DNA from: Vibrio hyugaensis
GTDB lineage: Bacteria > Pseudomonadota > Gammaproteobacteria > Enterobacterales > Vibrionaceae
Reading direction: 5' to 3'
DNA: 64,000 nt
NCBI RefSeq assembly: GCF_002906655.1
Contig: NZ_CP025795.1
Coordinates: 1,302,001-1,366,000 of the forward strand
In this document: piece by piece, positions 45,230 to 53,515 of the stretch
Layout: each line of letters starts with the position of its first letter
How positions within the stretch are numbered: position 1 is the stretch's first letter
The notes under the pieces: generated by a model
Seen by the model: only the letters and a program-made list of their open reading frames with translations
Databases searched by the model: none
What the model was told of the DNA's origin: nothing
Made by a program: the position numbers and the translations under genes

Positions 45230-45268
45230 AAAGCTCCAAAGCCATACTCTTGTGGTCTCTGGAGCTTT
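45230..45268. terminator. Bidirectional terminator between PPC gene and nirD
   Basis: A 9-bp stem AAAGCTCCA/TGGAGCTTT with a long internal loop, lying between convergent genes. It serves the PPC gene (+) and the nirBD operon (-). Confidence 0.75.
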
Positions 45269-45316
45269 ATTCGTTATTTATAACTCGTGATAAGAAATCT
45301 AGCTAGACTCGAGGTT

Positions 45317-45652
45317 TTATTCTTCGACTAAATAACAGACTTCATCACCGTCGATAGTGACTTGCCATGTTTTTAGGCTGTGAGCTTCATCTTCCAAACA
45401 TCGCCCTGTCTTCAAGCTGAAGTGTTGTTTGTACAGAGGCGACGCAACACAAATCTCACCATCAATATCACCGACGATCCCTCGGCTCATCACATAAGCG
45501 TTGCCTATCGGGTCCCAATCTTGAACTGCATAAACGCCGCTATCTGGAATGTAGAACAACGCGACATGCTCGCCTTCAATCAACACTGTGGCTCCAATGA
45601 ACGGCATAAGGTCACCGAGCTGACACAGTTTCACTTTAATTAATGCCGCCAT
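45317..45652 (-). CDS. nirD: Assimilatory nitrite reductase small subunit
   Basis: A 111-residue Rieske-like beta-sandwich protein (KLCQLGDLMPFIGATVLIEG at the start, VMSRGIVGDIDGEICVASPLYKQHFSL in the middle, the typical NirD strand). Rieske cluster cysteines are absent, as in other NirD proteins. It pairs with NirB to form the NADH-dependent siroheme nitrite reductase. It begins immediately after the nirB stop, so it is the last gene of the nrt-nir operon. Confidence 0.93.
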   Translation of the reverse strand: MAALIKVKLCQLGDLMPFIGATVLIEGEHVALFYIPDSGVYAVQDWDPIGNAYVMSRGIVGDIDGEICVASPLYKQHFSLKTGRCLEDEAHSLKTWQVTIDGDEVCYLVEE

Positions 45653-48184
45653 TTACACCTCCTGTTTCACTGGAATACGTTGACCACGCACACGTTGATA
45701 CGGCAATACTTTACTGCCCGACGTGCTGTTCAAGAAAGGGCGGAAGCGTTGCAGTTTCTGCGGGTTGTCCAACGTACTCTTCCATTCACATTGATAGGCA
45801 TCTACGACTCGCGCCATTTGCTCGTCCAAAGAGTCACAAAGGTTAAGAGAATCATCCAAAATCACTTGTTTGAGGTAGTCTAAGCCCCCTTCCATGTTCT
45901 CCATCCACACAGACGTGCGCTGCAAGCGGTCTGCTGTGCTCACGTAGAACATCAATACTCGGTCGATCATGGTGATCAATTCTTGTTTGGATAAGTCGGA
46001 TACAAACAAGTCAGCGTGTCGTGGCCGCATACCCCCATTACCACACACGTATAGGTTCCAGCCGTTTTCAGTGGCGATCACTCCAATGTCTTTACTTTGC
46101 GCTTCTGCACACTCACGAGTACAACCCGATACGGCAAACTTAAGCTTATGGGGCGCTCGCAATCCTTTGTAGCGATTCTCAAGCTCAATGGCTAAACCGA
46201 CCGAATCATCGACACCATAACGACACCAAGTAGAGCCAACACAAGATTTCACGGTGCGTACCGATTTGCCGTAGGCATGCCCGGTCTCAAAACCTGCATC
46301 AATTAAGGTTTGCCAGATTTCCGGAAGTTGCTCTAACTGAGCACCAAATAAATCCACACGCTGACCGCCAGTGATCTTGGTATATAAGTCATATTGTTGC
46401 GCGACTTCGCCAAGTACAATCAGCTTGTCTGGAGTAATCTCACCGCCCGGTACACGAGGCACAATCGAGTAAGAGCCATCTTTTTGTAGGTTTGCCATAA
46501 AGGCATCGTTAGAATCTTGTAGAGACTGATGCTGTGGCTCCATGATGTGTTCATTCCACAAAGAAGCAAACACAGATGCCGCTGTCGGCTTACAGATATC
46601 ACACCCATGCCCTTTGCCATGCAGTGCAATTAAGGTGTCGAAGCCTTTGATTTGTTCCACTTGGCAAATATGGAACATCTCTTGGCGACTAAGCTCAAAG
46701 TGCTCACAAAGGTGGTTGTTAACCTCTACCCCCATGGCTGCCAGTTGAGTATCCAATACCGACTTCACCATATTGCTACAACCACCACAGCCAGTACCGG
46801 CTTTGGTGTTGGCTTTAAGGTCCGTCAGGTTGGTAGTGCCAGCTTGAATCTCGGCAACTAAGTCGCCTTTTGTGACGTTGTGACAAGAACAGATGATGGC
46901 GCTGTCTGGCATCTCTCCGTCCAGCATTCCTGTATCAAACAGCAGGTTCGCTGCGTGGTCTGGCAGAACCGTTTTGTTCAAATAACACTGCAAAAGCGCA
47001 TCGTAGTCACTGTTGTCACCAACGAGAATCGCACCAAGCAATTGGGTACCACTCGCATCTACCACCAGCTTTTTGTAGATGCCTGCGACCGCATCTTGCA
47101 ACACCATTTCTTGAGCGCCTTCGGTTTGCATTTGTGCATCGCCGATAGACGCCACATCCACCCCAAGCAGCTTGAGTTTAGTGCTCATGTCTGCACCTTT
47201 AAAACCTTCGCTCGGCATCCCAGTCAAGACATCGGCGGTGGTTCTCGCCATGGTGTAACCGGGGGCGACCAAACCAAAGATCTTCTGCTCCCAAAGGGCA
47301 CATTCGCCAATCGCGTATATGTTCTCATCGCTGGTTTGGCATTGGTTATTAATCACAATGCCGCCTCGCTCGCCTACTTCTAGCTCAGCCAACCTTGCCA
47401 ACTCATCTTGAGGGCGGATCCCTGCGGAGAAGACAATCACATCCACTTCGAGAGGATCTTTGTCTTTAAACACCATGCGATGCTTAGCCGTTTCACCATC
47501 GCAGATTCGTTCCGTACCCGTTGAGGTATGAACGGTTAGCCCTAGCGCTTCAATCTTCTCTTTTAGCACTAAGCCAGCACCATCATCTAACTGCACGGGC
47601 ATCAGGCGAGGAGCAAATTCAATGACATGAGTTTCTAGCCCTAATAGTTTGAGTGCATTTGCAGCTTCTAAACCCAACAAGCCACCGCCAATCACTGCGC
47701 CCGTTCTTGCGCCCGTTCTTGCGCCTTCACATGCCTTTTTGATTTGTGAAAGGTCATCAAGCGTGCGGTAGACAAACACGTTGTCGCGGTCTTTACCTTC
47801 AATTGGTGGCACAAATGGGTAAGAACCGGTAGCGAGCACGAGTTGGTCGTAACCCAGCACATCTTCACCATCAAGCAGAATACGCTTTTGCTCTCTGTCG
47901 ATGCCCGTTACTTGGCTGCCAAGTACTAGTTGGATGCCATGCATGTCGTACCATTCTTGGTTACTCAGCATCAAATCATCATGAGACTTACCCGCAAATA
48001 AAGAAGAGAGTTGTACACGGTCATACGCGATAAAACGCTCTGCACCAATCACGGTAATTCTGTGCTCCATATGCGCGTTTTTCTGCACTAATTGCTCGAC
48101 GAGATGCTGCCCGACCATACCGTTACCTACCACAACGATGTGGCTCAATGCGTTCTTTACTGGGATCGTTAAAGGACTGTTCAT
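45653..48184 (-). CDS. nirB: NADH-dependent assimilatory nitrite reductase large subunit
   Basis: An 843-residue soluble enzyme that reduces nitrite to ammonium. In order, it has an FAD/NADH pyridine-nucleotide oxidoreductase domain (GNGMVGQHLVEQL at the start, VIGGGLLGLEAA near residue 165), a BFD-type [2Fe-2S] domain (CSCHNVTKGD, GTGCGGC), the ferredoxin-like nitrite/sulphite reductase half, and the siroheme-[4Fe-4S] domain. The latter has the cysteines in STWCRYG and VSGCTRECAEA. An exact 12-bp tandem duplication at 47697-47725 adds four residues just before the Rossmann GxGxxG. Siroheme made with CobA (same locus) is required. Confidence 0.95.
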   Translation of the reverse strand: MNSPLTIPVKNALSHIVVVGNGMVGQHLVEQLVQKNAHMEHRITVIGAERFIAYDRVQLSSLFAGKSHDDLMLSNQEWYDMHGIQLVLGSQVTGIDREQKRILLDGEDVLGYDQLVLATGSYPFVPPIEGKDRDNVFVYRTLDDLSQIKKACEGARTGARTGAVIGGGLLGLEAANALKLLGLETHVIEFAPRLMPVQLDDGAGLVLKEKIEALGLTVHTSTGTERICDGETAKHRMVFKDKDPLEVDVIVFSAGIRPQDELARLAELEVGERGGIVINNQCQTSDENIYAIGECALWEQKIFGLVAPGYTMARTTADVLTGMPSEGFKGADMSTKLKLLGVDVASIGDAQMQTEGAQEMVLQDAVAGIYKKLVVDASGTQLLGAILVGDNSDYDALLQCYLNKTVLPDHAANLLFDTGMLDGEMPDSAIICSCHNVTKGDLVAEIQAGTTNLTDLKANTKAGTGCGGCSNMVKSVLDTQLAAMGVEVNNHLCEHFELSRQEMFHICQVEQIKGFDTLIALHGKGHGCDICKPTAASVFASLWNEHIMEPQHQSLQDSNDAFMANLQKDGSYSIVPRVPGGEITPDKLIVLGEVAQQYDLYTKITGGQRVDLFGAQLEQLPEIWQTLIDAGFETGHAYGKSVRTVKSCVGSTWCRYGVDDSVGLAIELENRYKGLRAPHKLKFAVSGCTRECAEAQSKDIGVIATENGWNLYVCGNGGMRPRHADLFVSDLSKQELITMIDRVLMFYVSTADRLQRTSVWMENMEGGLDYLKQVILDDSLNLCDSLDEQMARVVDAYQCEWKSTLDNPQKLQRFRPFLNSTSGSKVLPYQRVRGQRIPVKQEV
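47697..47725 (-). repeat. 12-bp tandem repeat inside nirB
   Basis: GCGCCCGTTCTT occurs twice in a row, followed by GCGCC. It encodes duplicated ARTG residues directly before the NADH-binding VIGGGLLG motif. In-frame, so the protein is not broken. Confidence 0.85.
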
Positions 48185-48194
48185 CGCTGCCTCC

Positions 48195-49031
48195 TTATGC
48201 CGTTTGCGCTGCGGTTTTGGGTTTGTCTTCTTTCGAAGCCGGAATCTCGACTTTGGATTGCTTCTCGTAAAGGAACTTCAGCACCGCTTGTCGACACTTC
48301 TGATACTGCGCATCATCCGCCAGTGCTACACGCTCACGAGGGCGCGGTAGATTCACTTCTAACACTTCACCAATGGTTGCAGCCGGTCCGTTGGTCATCA
48401 TCACGATTTTGTCGGATAGCAGCACCGCTTCATCCACGTCATGGGTAATCATGATGACGGTGTTGTTTAGCTCGGCTTGGATCTTCATCAGTGCATCCTG
48501 CAAATGCGCACGTGTTAACGCATCCAACGCACCAAATGGTTCATCCATCAATAAAACCTTTGGTTGAAGTGCCAGTGCTCTCGCAATGCCGACTCGCTGC
48601 TTCATACCACCCGAGATTTCATCCGGCTTTTTGTGCGCAGCATGCTGCATTTGAATCAGCTCCAAATAGTGATTCACTTGCTCCTGAATCCACGCTTTGC
48701 CCTTTTTGCCGGCGATTTGTTTTACTGCGAGTTCAACGTTTTGATACACGGTTAACCAAGGTAATAATGAATGGTTTTGGAACACCACTGCGCGGTCTGG
48801 TCCCGGTCCAGCTACTTCTCGTCCATCGACGATCACACCGCCGTCTGTTGGCATGTGCAGACCCGCAACTAAGTTCAATACCGTTGATTTTCCGCAACCA
48901 GAGTGGCCAATCAGCGACACAAACTCGCCTTTATTGATTTGTAAATCGACGTTCTTTAACGCGATGAACTCACCATCTGGCGTTGGGAATCGCATCCCTA
49001 AACGCGTTAGATCTAATAATGCCTTTTCCAT
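48195..49031 (-). CDS. Nitrate ABC transporter ATP-binding protein (NasD/NrtC-like)
   Basis: A 278-residue importer ATPase. Walker A is GHSGCGKST near residue 42, signature SGGMKQR, Walker B VLLMDEPFGALD, and switch histidine in MITHDVDEA. The Q-loop is VVFQNHSLLPW. It energises uptake of nitrate (and perhaps nitrite) by the permease next to it. Unlike cyanobacterial NrtC it lacks the fused substrate-binding C-terminal domain; the tail is a basic, alanine-rich extension. It is third in the nrtA-B-C-nirBD operon. Confidence 0.92.
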   Translation of the reverse strand: MEKALLDLTRLGMRFPTPDGEFIALKNVDLQINKGEFVSLIGHSGCGKSTVLNLVAGLHMPTDGGVIVDGREVAGPGPDRAVVFQNHSLLPWLTVYQNVELAVKQIAGKKGKAWIQEQVNHYLELIQMQHAAHKKPDEISGGMKQRVGIARALALQPKVLLMDEPFGALDALTRAHLQDALMKIQAELNNTVIMITHDVDEAVLLSDKIVMMTNGPAATIGEVLEVNLPRPRERVALADDAQYQKCRQAVLKFLYEKQSKVEIPASKEDKPKTAAQTA

Positions 49032-49042
49032 GATCTTTTCCC

Positions 49043-50014
49043 TTATCTCAACGCTTGTTGTTTATTCCAAGACAACCACTTTTGAAGTTGCAGCATGCCT
49101 CTATCGAGCATCAAACCAATAAAGCCGATAGTGATGACCGCCACCATGATGCGACCCAATGACGCTGAGCTGCCGTTTTGGAACTCATCCCAAACGAACT
49201 TGCCTAACCCAGGGTTCTGCGCGAGCATTTCTGCCGCAATCAATACCATCCAAGCGATACCTAAAGAGAGACGTAAACCAGTGAAAATCATTGGAATGGC
49301 AGAAGGTAAAACGATGGTGCGAATGTGCTGCCACCACGAAAGTTGAAGCACTTTACTCACGTTAACTAAGTCTTTATCAACGCTCGTTACACCCACAGCG
49401 GTATTAATCAGCGTCGGCCATAAGCTACACAGCGCCACTGTGATCAGAGAGTTAATGAACGACTTCGCAAACATCGGGTCATCACTCACATAAGTGGCAC
49501 TTACAACCATGGTAACGATGGGTAGCCAAGCTAAAGGTGATACGGGCTTGAGCAGTTGAATGATTGGGTTGAACGCTTGATACAGCCCTTGATTAAGACC
49601 AAGCACGATGCCAAGTGGAATCGCGATAACCGTCGCCAGCAGAAAGCCCGCTGTCACAGTTACTAAGCTCGTCACGATTTGATCAAAGAACGTCGGCTTA
49701 CCTGTGTAAGGACGAATCTTCACTTCCGCATCTGGATTTTTGGCTAATTTTGCAGCATTGCGCTTTTCCTGACGCTCGATAAACGCTTGTTCCTTTTCTC
49801 GCTCTTGCCAATGGTCATCGACAAGGTTGCTGAACTGCTGAAAAGTCTGCACCGGTCCCGGCAGCGTACCTAATGAGGTTTGCACTTCTCTCGCCGCTAA
49901 GTGCCACATTGCCAAAAAGATCATCAAACCAATGACGGGCAAAAGCACCAGCCGACTTCGGTTCACTACCTGCTTAGCAGGAAAAAGGGAAATGACATTA
50001 CTAGACATACTCAC
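49043..50014 (-). CDS. ntrB: Nitrate ABC transporter permease (NtrB/NasE-like)
   Basis: A 323-residue membrane protein of the BPD_transp_1 family. Helix 1 is near residue 25-43, followed by a long charged insertion (about 65-105, WQEREKEQAFIERQEKRNAA), and then five more helices ending with the EAA-like loop NVSKVLQLSWWQHIRTIVLP. The insertion is typical of nitrate/nitrite permeases of this subgroup. It forms the translocation channel with the ATPase at 48195 and receives nitrate from the binding protein at 50081. Confidence 0.92.
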   Translation of the reverse strand: MSMSSNVISLFPAKQVVNRSRLVLLPVIGLMIFLAMWHLAAREVQTSLGTLPGPVQTFQQFSNLVDDHWQEREKEQAFIERQEKRNAAKLAKNPDAEVKIRPYTGKPTFFDQIVTSLVTVTAGFLLATVIAIPLGIVLGLNQGLYQAFNPIIQLLKPVSPLAWLPIVTMVVSATYVSDDPMFAKSFINSLITVALCSLWPTLINTAVGVTSVDKDLVNVSKVLQLSWWQHIRTIVLPSAIPMIFTGLRLSLGIAWMVLIAAEMLAQNPGLGKFVWDEFQNGSSASLGRIMVAVITIGFIGLMLDRGMLQLQKWLSWNKQQALR

Positions 50015-50080
50015 TCCTAAGAAATTTACATCCTTGTTGCCACAAACGAGTCCCCTCGCCTGTGGCGTTTATCGTTATGA

Positions 50081-51445
50081 TTAAACTTTGTCTTTTCCTT
50101 TAAGCCCGATAGAGAACTTTTCTAGATATTTGTTTGGCTCACGACCGTCATAAACGATGTTGTCAATAAAGTGTGTTTGTGGCGCACGAAAACCATCTTC
50201 AGCACTGAAATCTGGGAAGTCTTTTTTGTTCAACACACCATCTTCAATTAGCGCTTGAGCTGCTTGCTGGTAGATATCAGGACGGTAAACCTCTTTTGCC
50301 ACATCCATGTACCAATCATCGGATTTCTCGCTTGAGATTTGTCCCCAACGGCGCATTTGAGTCAGATACCAAATCGCATCGCTGTAATACGGATAAGTGG
50401 CGTTATGACGGAAGAACACGTTGAAGTCTGGCACGTCTCGTTTGTCGCCTTTCTCGTATTCAAATGTGCCGGTCATTGAGTTGGCGATAACTTCGGCATC
50501 GGCTCCAACGTACTCGCTTTTTGATAGCATCTTCACCGCTTCTTGACGGTTAGCGTTGTCGTTTTCATCCAACCAATGTGCAGCTCGAATCAAGGCTTTC
50601 ACTACGCGAATGTGCGTGTTTGGATACTTCTCAGCCCAAGCTTTGGAAACACCAAACACTTTCTCTGGGTTGTTCTTCCAGATCTCGTAATCGGTCACTA
50701 CTGGCGTACCAATGCCTTTGAACACGGCTTGCTGGTTCCAAGGTTCGCCTACGCAGTACCCTTTGATCGTGCCCGCTTCCATTGTGGCTGGCATTTGTGG
50801 TGGCGGTGTAACACTCAAAAGAACGTCAGCATCCAATTGGCCACTGTTATCGCCTGAGTCTGGTGCGTAAAAACCTGGATGAATCCCACCTGCCGCTAAC
50901 CAGTATCGCAACTCATAGTTGTGCGTCGACACAGGGAACACCATACCCATGTTGAACGGTTTACCTTTATCCAGGTAGCTGTCGACCACAGGCTTCAGTG
51001 CATCCGCTTTGATTGGGTGAACAGGTTTGCCATCTGGCTGCTTTGGAATATATTGCTTCATCTGCTCCCAAGTATCATTGGAAACCGTGATTGCGTTACC
51101 ATTCAAATCCATACTGAACGCAGTAATCACTTCTGCTTTTGTGCCGACACCAATCGTCGCGCCCAATGGCTGACCAGCAAGCATGTGCGCACCAGCAAGC
51201 TCACCATCGATGACTCGGTCTAATAGCACCTTCCAGTTTGCTTGCGCTTCTAAGGTGACATACAAGCCTTCATCTTCAAAAAAGCCTTTCTCATACGCGA
51301 CCGCCAACGGTGCCATATCGGTCAATTTAATAAAACCAAACTTCAGGTCCTCAATTTCTGGCTCACCCAACTCTGCCTTTACGCTGACCGTGGTGAATAC
51401 CGATAACGAAATTGCTGACACTTTCAGTATCGAACTCCATTTCAT
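50081..51445 (-). CDS. nrtA: Periplasmic nitrate-binding protein (NrtA/NasF-like)
   Basis: A 454-residue CmpA/NrtA-family solute-binding protein. A signal peptide (about residues 1-24, [20 protein letters not shown] then VKA) has no lipobox cysteine, so the mature protein is soluble in the periplasm, unlike cyanobacterial NrtA lipoprotein. The body has [37 protein letters not shown] and [14 protein letters not shown], all family signatures. It binds nitrate for the ABC permease. Its start codon lies 14 nt after the terminator of a regulatory leader; GGGAG precedes the ATG. Confidence 0.95.
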   Translation of the reverse strand: MKWSSILKVSAISLSVFTTVSVKAELGEPEIEDLKFGFIKLTDMAPLAVAYEKGFFEDEGLYVTLEAQANWKVLLDRVIDGELAGAHMLAGQPLGATIGVGTKAEVITAFSMDLNGNAITVSNDTWEQMKQYIPKQPDGKPVHPIKADALKPVVDSYLDKGKPFNMGMVFPVSTHNYELRYWLAAGGIHPGFYAPDSGDNSGQLDADVLLSVTPPPQMPATMEAGTIKGYCVGEPWNQQAVFKGIGTPVVTDYEIWKNNPEKVFGVSKAWAEKYPNTHIRVVKALIRAAHWLDENDNANRQEAVKMLSKSEYVGADAEVIANSMTGTFEYEKGDKRDVPDFNVFFRHNATYPYYSDAIWYLTQMRRWGQISSEKSDDWYMDVAKEVYRPDIYQQAAQALIEDGVLNKKDFPDFSAEDGFRAPQTHFIDNIVYDGREPNKYLEKFSIGLKGKDKV

Positions 51446-51459
51446 TGGTTTGCTCCCAT

Positions 51460-51494
51460 AAAAAAAGCGCCACTACTCCGAAGAGCAGTAGCGC
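51460..51494 (-). terminator. Leader terminator directly upstream of nrtA (attenuator)
   Basis: A 12-bp GC-rich stem closed by a UUCG tetraloop (two G-U pairs), followed by seven U. It ends only 14 nt before the nrtA start, so it must be read through for expression. This placement is that of an attenuator controlled by antitermination. Confidence 0.92.
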
Positions 51495-51505
51495 CGTTGC
51501 TAAGT

Positions 51506-51565
51506 CTCAAATTACCGCCGTTGATAATTGAGGTAAGCGATTCAACAATAAACCCGTTTCTATTA
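51506..51565 (-). promoter_or_regulatory. ANTAR-type tandem hexaloop hairpins (P1 and P2) in the nrtA leader
   Basis: P1 (51547-51564) is AAUAGA-[AACGGG]-UUUAUU, a 6-bp stem with one G-U pair. P2 (51506-51532) is a 10-bp stem with one bulge and the loop AACGGC. Both loops are six nucleotides with A at position 1 and G at position 4, the conserved ANTAR-recognition pattern. A terminator follows at 51460-51494, and the ANTAR protein NasT is encoded just upstream. Nitrate-dependent binding would prevent termination. Structure drawn by hand. Confidence 0.8.
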
Positions 51566-51604
51566 ATCCAATTACTGTGCCAACTTATTTTTCACTGTAA
51601 ATAC

Positions 51605-51633
51605 AATAGATTAGTTGTTCATCCCTTTCTCAA
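51605..51633 (-). promoter_or_regulatory. Candidate sigma-70 promoter of the nrt-nir operon
   Basis: -35 TTGAGA (51628-51633) and -10 TCTATT (51605-51610) with a 17-bp spacer would start RNA near 51598, upstream of both leader hairpins. A sigma-54-like element at 51565-51584 is an alternative but would start inside P1. Confidence 0.4.
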
Positions 51634-51710
51634 CTCCCCGTTATTGCTTATTGATAGTGCAACACGCACCACGTTAGAAAATGCACCCTAACCCCAAAGT
51701 GGTAGGGGCG

Positions 51711-52316
51711 CTAATCCAAAACCTCTAATGTTGTTATCAAATTCTTGGCAACTTGAGCGAGCGTTTGGCTCGATTGCATGGCGGAATTGCGAAGGGCTTT
51801 GTACGCCTGTTCTTCATCAACATTGTGCATTTTCATCAGTAACCCTTTGGCTTTTTCAATTAGCTTTCGCTCTTCGATTTTATTGGTCAGTGATTCAATT
51901 TCTGATTCCATACTCACGAATCTTGCTCGCACTAGAGTGGCATGTTCAATCCAAGGCTGTAGCGCAAAGTCAGAATCGTGCGGCATCAGAACATAATCCA
52001 TTTTTTCTGATAAACGATTGATATCATTAGATGATAATTTCTTTAGCACGATAAGAAGTGGCGCTGATTTTCGGCGACAAAAATCAACGACTAGGCGCAG
52101 TTCTGCTGTCGGTTGCTGCCAACCAACAACCACTTTAGCCGTAGGTTCACGCTGCATTAGCGGTTCCAGTTGCGCTAATTGGCAACCTAAAATGTTATCG
52201 TAATCTTTGCTCAATAAACCGGACAACCTCGCCTGTTCAGGCAAGCTATCACAGCATACAATTATGGGGGTTTTCGATGTTATATGAGTCATGCACATTC
52301 CTTGTTTATATCTCAC
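51711..52316 (-). CDS. nasT: ANTAR-domain antiterminator NasT
   Basis: A 201-residue RNA-binding regulator. The N-terminal ~120 residues form a receiver-like domain (TPIIVCCDSLPEQARLSGLL) in which the usual phospho-acceptor aspartate is replaced (VVVGWQQPTAEL at that strand), so it is a pseudo-receiver. The C-terminal ANTAR domain is IEERKLIEKAKGLLMKMHNV, then EEQAYKALRNSAMQSSQTLA. It binds hexaloop hairpins in leader RNA; both nitrate operons here carry terminator leaders. No NasS-type nitrate sensor gene is next to it, so how nitrate is sensed is open. It lies directly upstream of the nrtA leader on the same strand, so readthrough is possible. Confidence 0.9.
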   Translation of the reverse strand: MRYKQGMCMTHITSKTPIIVCCDSLPEQARLSGLLSKDYDNILGCQLAQLEPLMQREPTAKVVVGWQQPTAELRLVVDFCRRKSAPLLIVLKKLSSNDINRLSEKMDYVLMPHDSDFALQPWIEHATLVRARFVSMESEIESLTNKIEERKLIEKAKGLLMKMHNVDEEQAYKALRNSAMQSSQTLAQVAKNLITTLEVLD

Positions 52317-52366
52317 TCACTAAGAGATACATAACAAGGAATGTGCCAACTACAAATGAAAGGTAT

Positions 52367-53284
52367 TTAACTAGAGGCGAGATGTTCTTTGAAAAAGCCT
52401 AAGGTACGTTCCCAAGCCAACGCTGCTTCTTCCGGAGCATAGCGCCCAGTAGAGTCGTTATGGAAACCATGGTTCACGTTCTCGTACATTAGCGCCTGAT
52501 ACTGAGCGTCGGTCGCAATGAGTTGTTGTTCGTACATTGGCCAAGTGTCGTTGACGCGTTTATCTAGCCCAGCAAAGTGCAACATTAGTGGCCCTTTGAC
52601 TTGCTTCTGAATCTCTTGCGCAGCAGGTGTTCCATAAAAAGGCACGCCCGCATCCAGTTCTTCTGGCATTACCGCTGCAAGCATATTGACAATGTATCCA
52701 CCGAAGCAGAATCCAACCGCTCCCAATTTACCGTTGCCACCCTCGTATTGCTTAAGGAAGTTAGCAGCTGCAATGAAATCTTGCTCTATCTTGGCTCTAT
52801 CCATCTCTTTTTGCATAGCTCGCCCTTCGTCATCGTTCCCGGGGTAACCGCCAAGTGGGTATAGGGCATCGGGCGCGAAAGCAATAAAGCCATCTTTAGC
52901 AAGTCGCCTCGTCACATCTTTGATGTACGGATTTAATCCACGGTTCTCATGTATAACAAGTACCGTGGGCGATTTAAGAGTCTTTTTCTGCGGCATAACC
53001 AAATAACCACGCCCTTCTCCGTGCCCATTTGGAGACGGGAAAGTTTCGTAAGTCGCTTTGATTTCTGGATCATTAAAGGAAACTTGCTCGGCAAGCGCAT
53101 AGTTCGGCGTTAAAGCATCGACGAGAGCTGTCATGCTAAAACCTAATACAGCAAGGCCGCCAAGCCTGTTTAGAAACTCTCGACGTGAGATCTTCCCATG
53201 CGCGTATTCATCGTACCAATCAAAGGCCTCTTGCGGGATCGGGTGAGAAGCTTTTTCACTTGGAGTGGTATGCTTTAGAACCAT
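52367..53284 (-). CDS. Dienelactone hydrolase-like esterase with Tat-type signal (YghX-like)
   Basis: A 305-residue alpha/beta hydrolase of the dienelactone hydrolase family, strongly resembling E. coli YghX in sequence flow (AFDWYDEYAHGKISRREFLN, SPNGHGEGRGYLV, HENRGLNPYI, NHGFHNDSTGRY). A twin-arginine motif (SRREFLNRLG) starts ~30 residues in, followed by a hydrophobic stretch, so Tat export is likely. The nucleophile is the cysteine in GFCFGG, with D in AGLDKRVND and H in NHGFHND completing the triad. Substrate unknown. It lies between nasT and the TrpD-like gene, and any link to nitrate is positional only. Confidence 0.88.
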   Translation of the reverse strand: MVLKHTTPSEKASHPIPQEAFDWYDEYAHGKISRREFLNRLGGLAVLGFSMTALVDALTPNYALAEQVSFNDPEIKATYETFPSPNGHGEGRGYLVMPQKKTLKSPTVLVIHENRGLNPYIKDVTRRLAKDGFIAFAPDALYPLGGYPGNDDEGRAMQKEMDRAKIEQDFIAAANFLKQYEGGNGKLGAVGFCFGGYIVNMLAAVMPEELDAGVPFYGTPAAQEIQKQVKGPLMLHFAGLDKRVNDTWPMYEQQLIATDAQYQALMYENVNHGFHNDSTGRYAPEEAALAWERTLGFFKEHLASS

Positions 53285-53515
53285 TATCCTTGTCCTCTAT
53301 TTCTTACCATAAACGGATTTCCGAAGTCTCAATAGCAGACCTTAATTGGGACGCGATTGAGAGCTAGAACTGTAGTTCACCACTTTGATATGGAACAAAG
53401 TAGCGAGACATATCACTGGTGAGCTTAGATCTGTGGATCATCTTCATACAATAGATAATGGATGCAGATTCAACAACTTTGCACTGTTGGTTTTACATGT
53501 TTTTACACTTTGGCT

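Noticed and set aside
51565..51584. Sigma-54-like element TTGGCACAGTAATTGG upstream of nrtA
   Set aside because: The -12 position reads GG rather than GC, and a start 12 bp further would fall inside the P1 loop and destroy the ANTAR structure. Listed as an alternative only; rejected as the main promoter.
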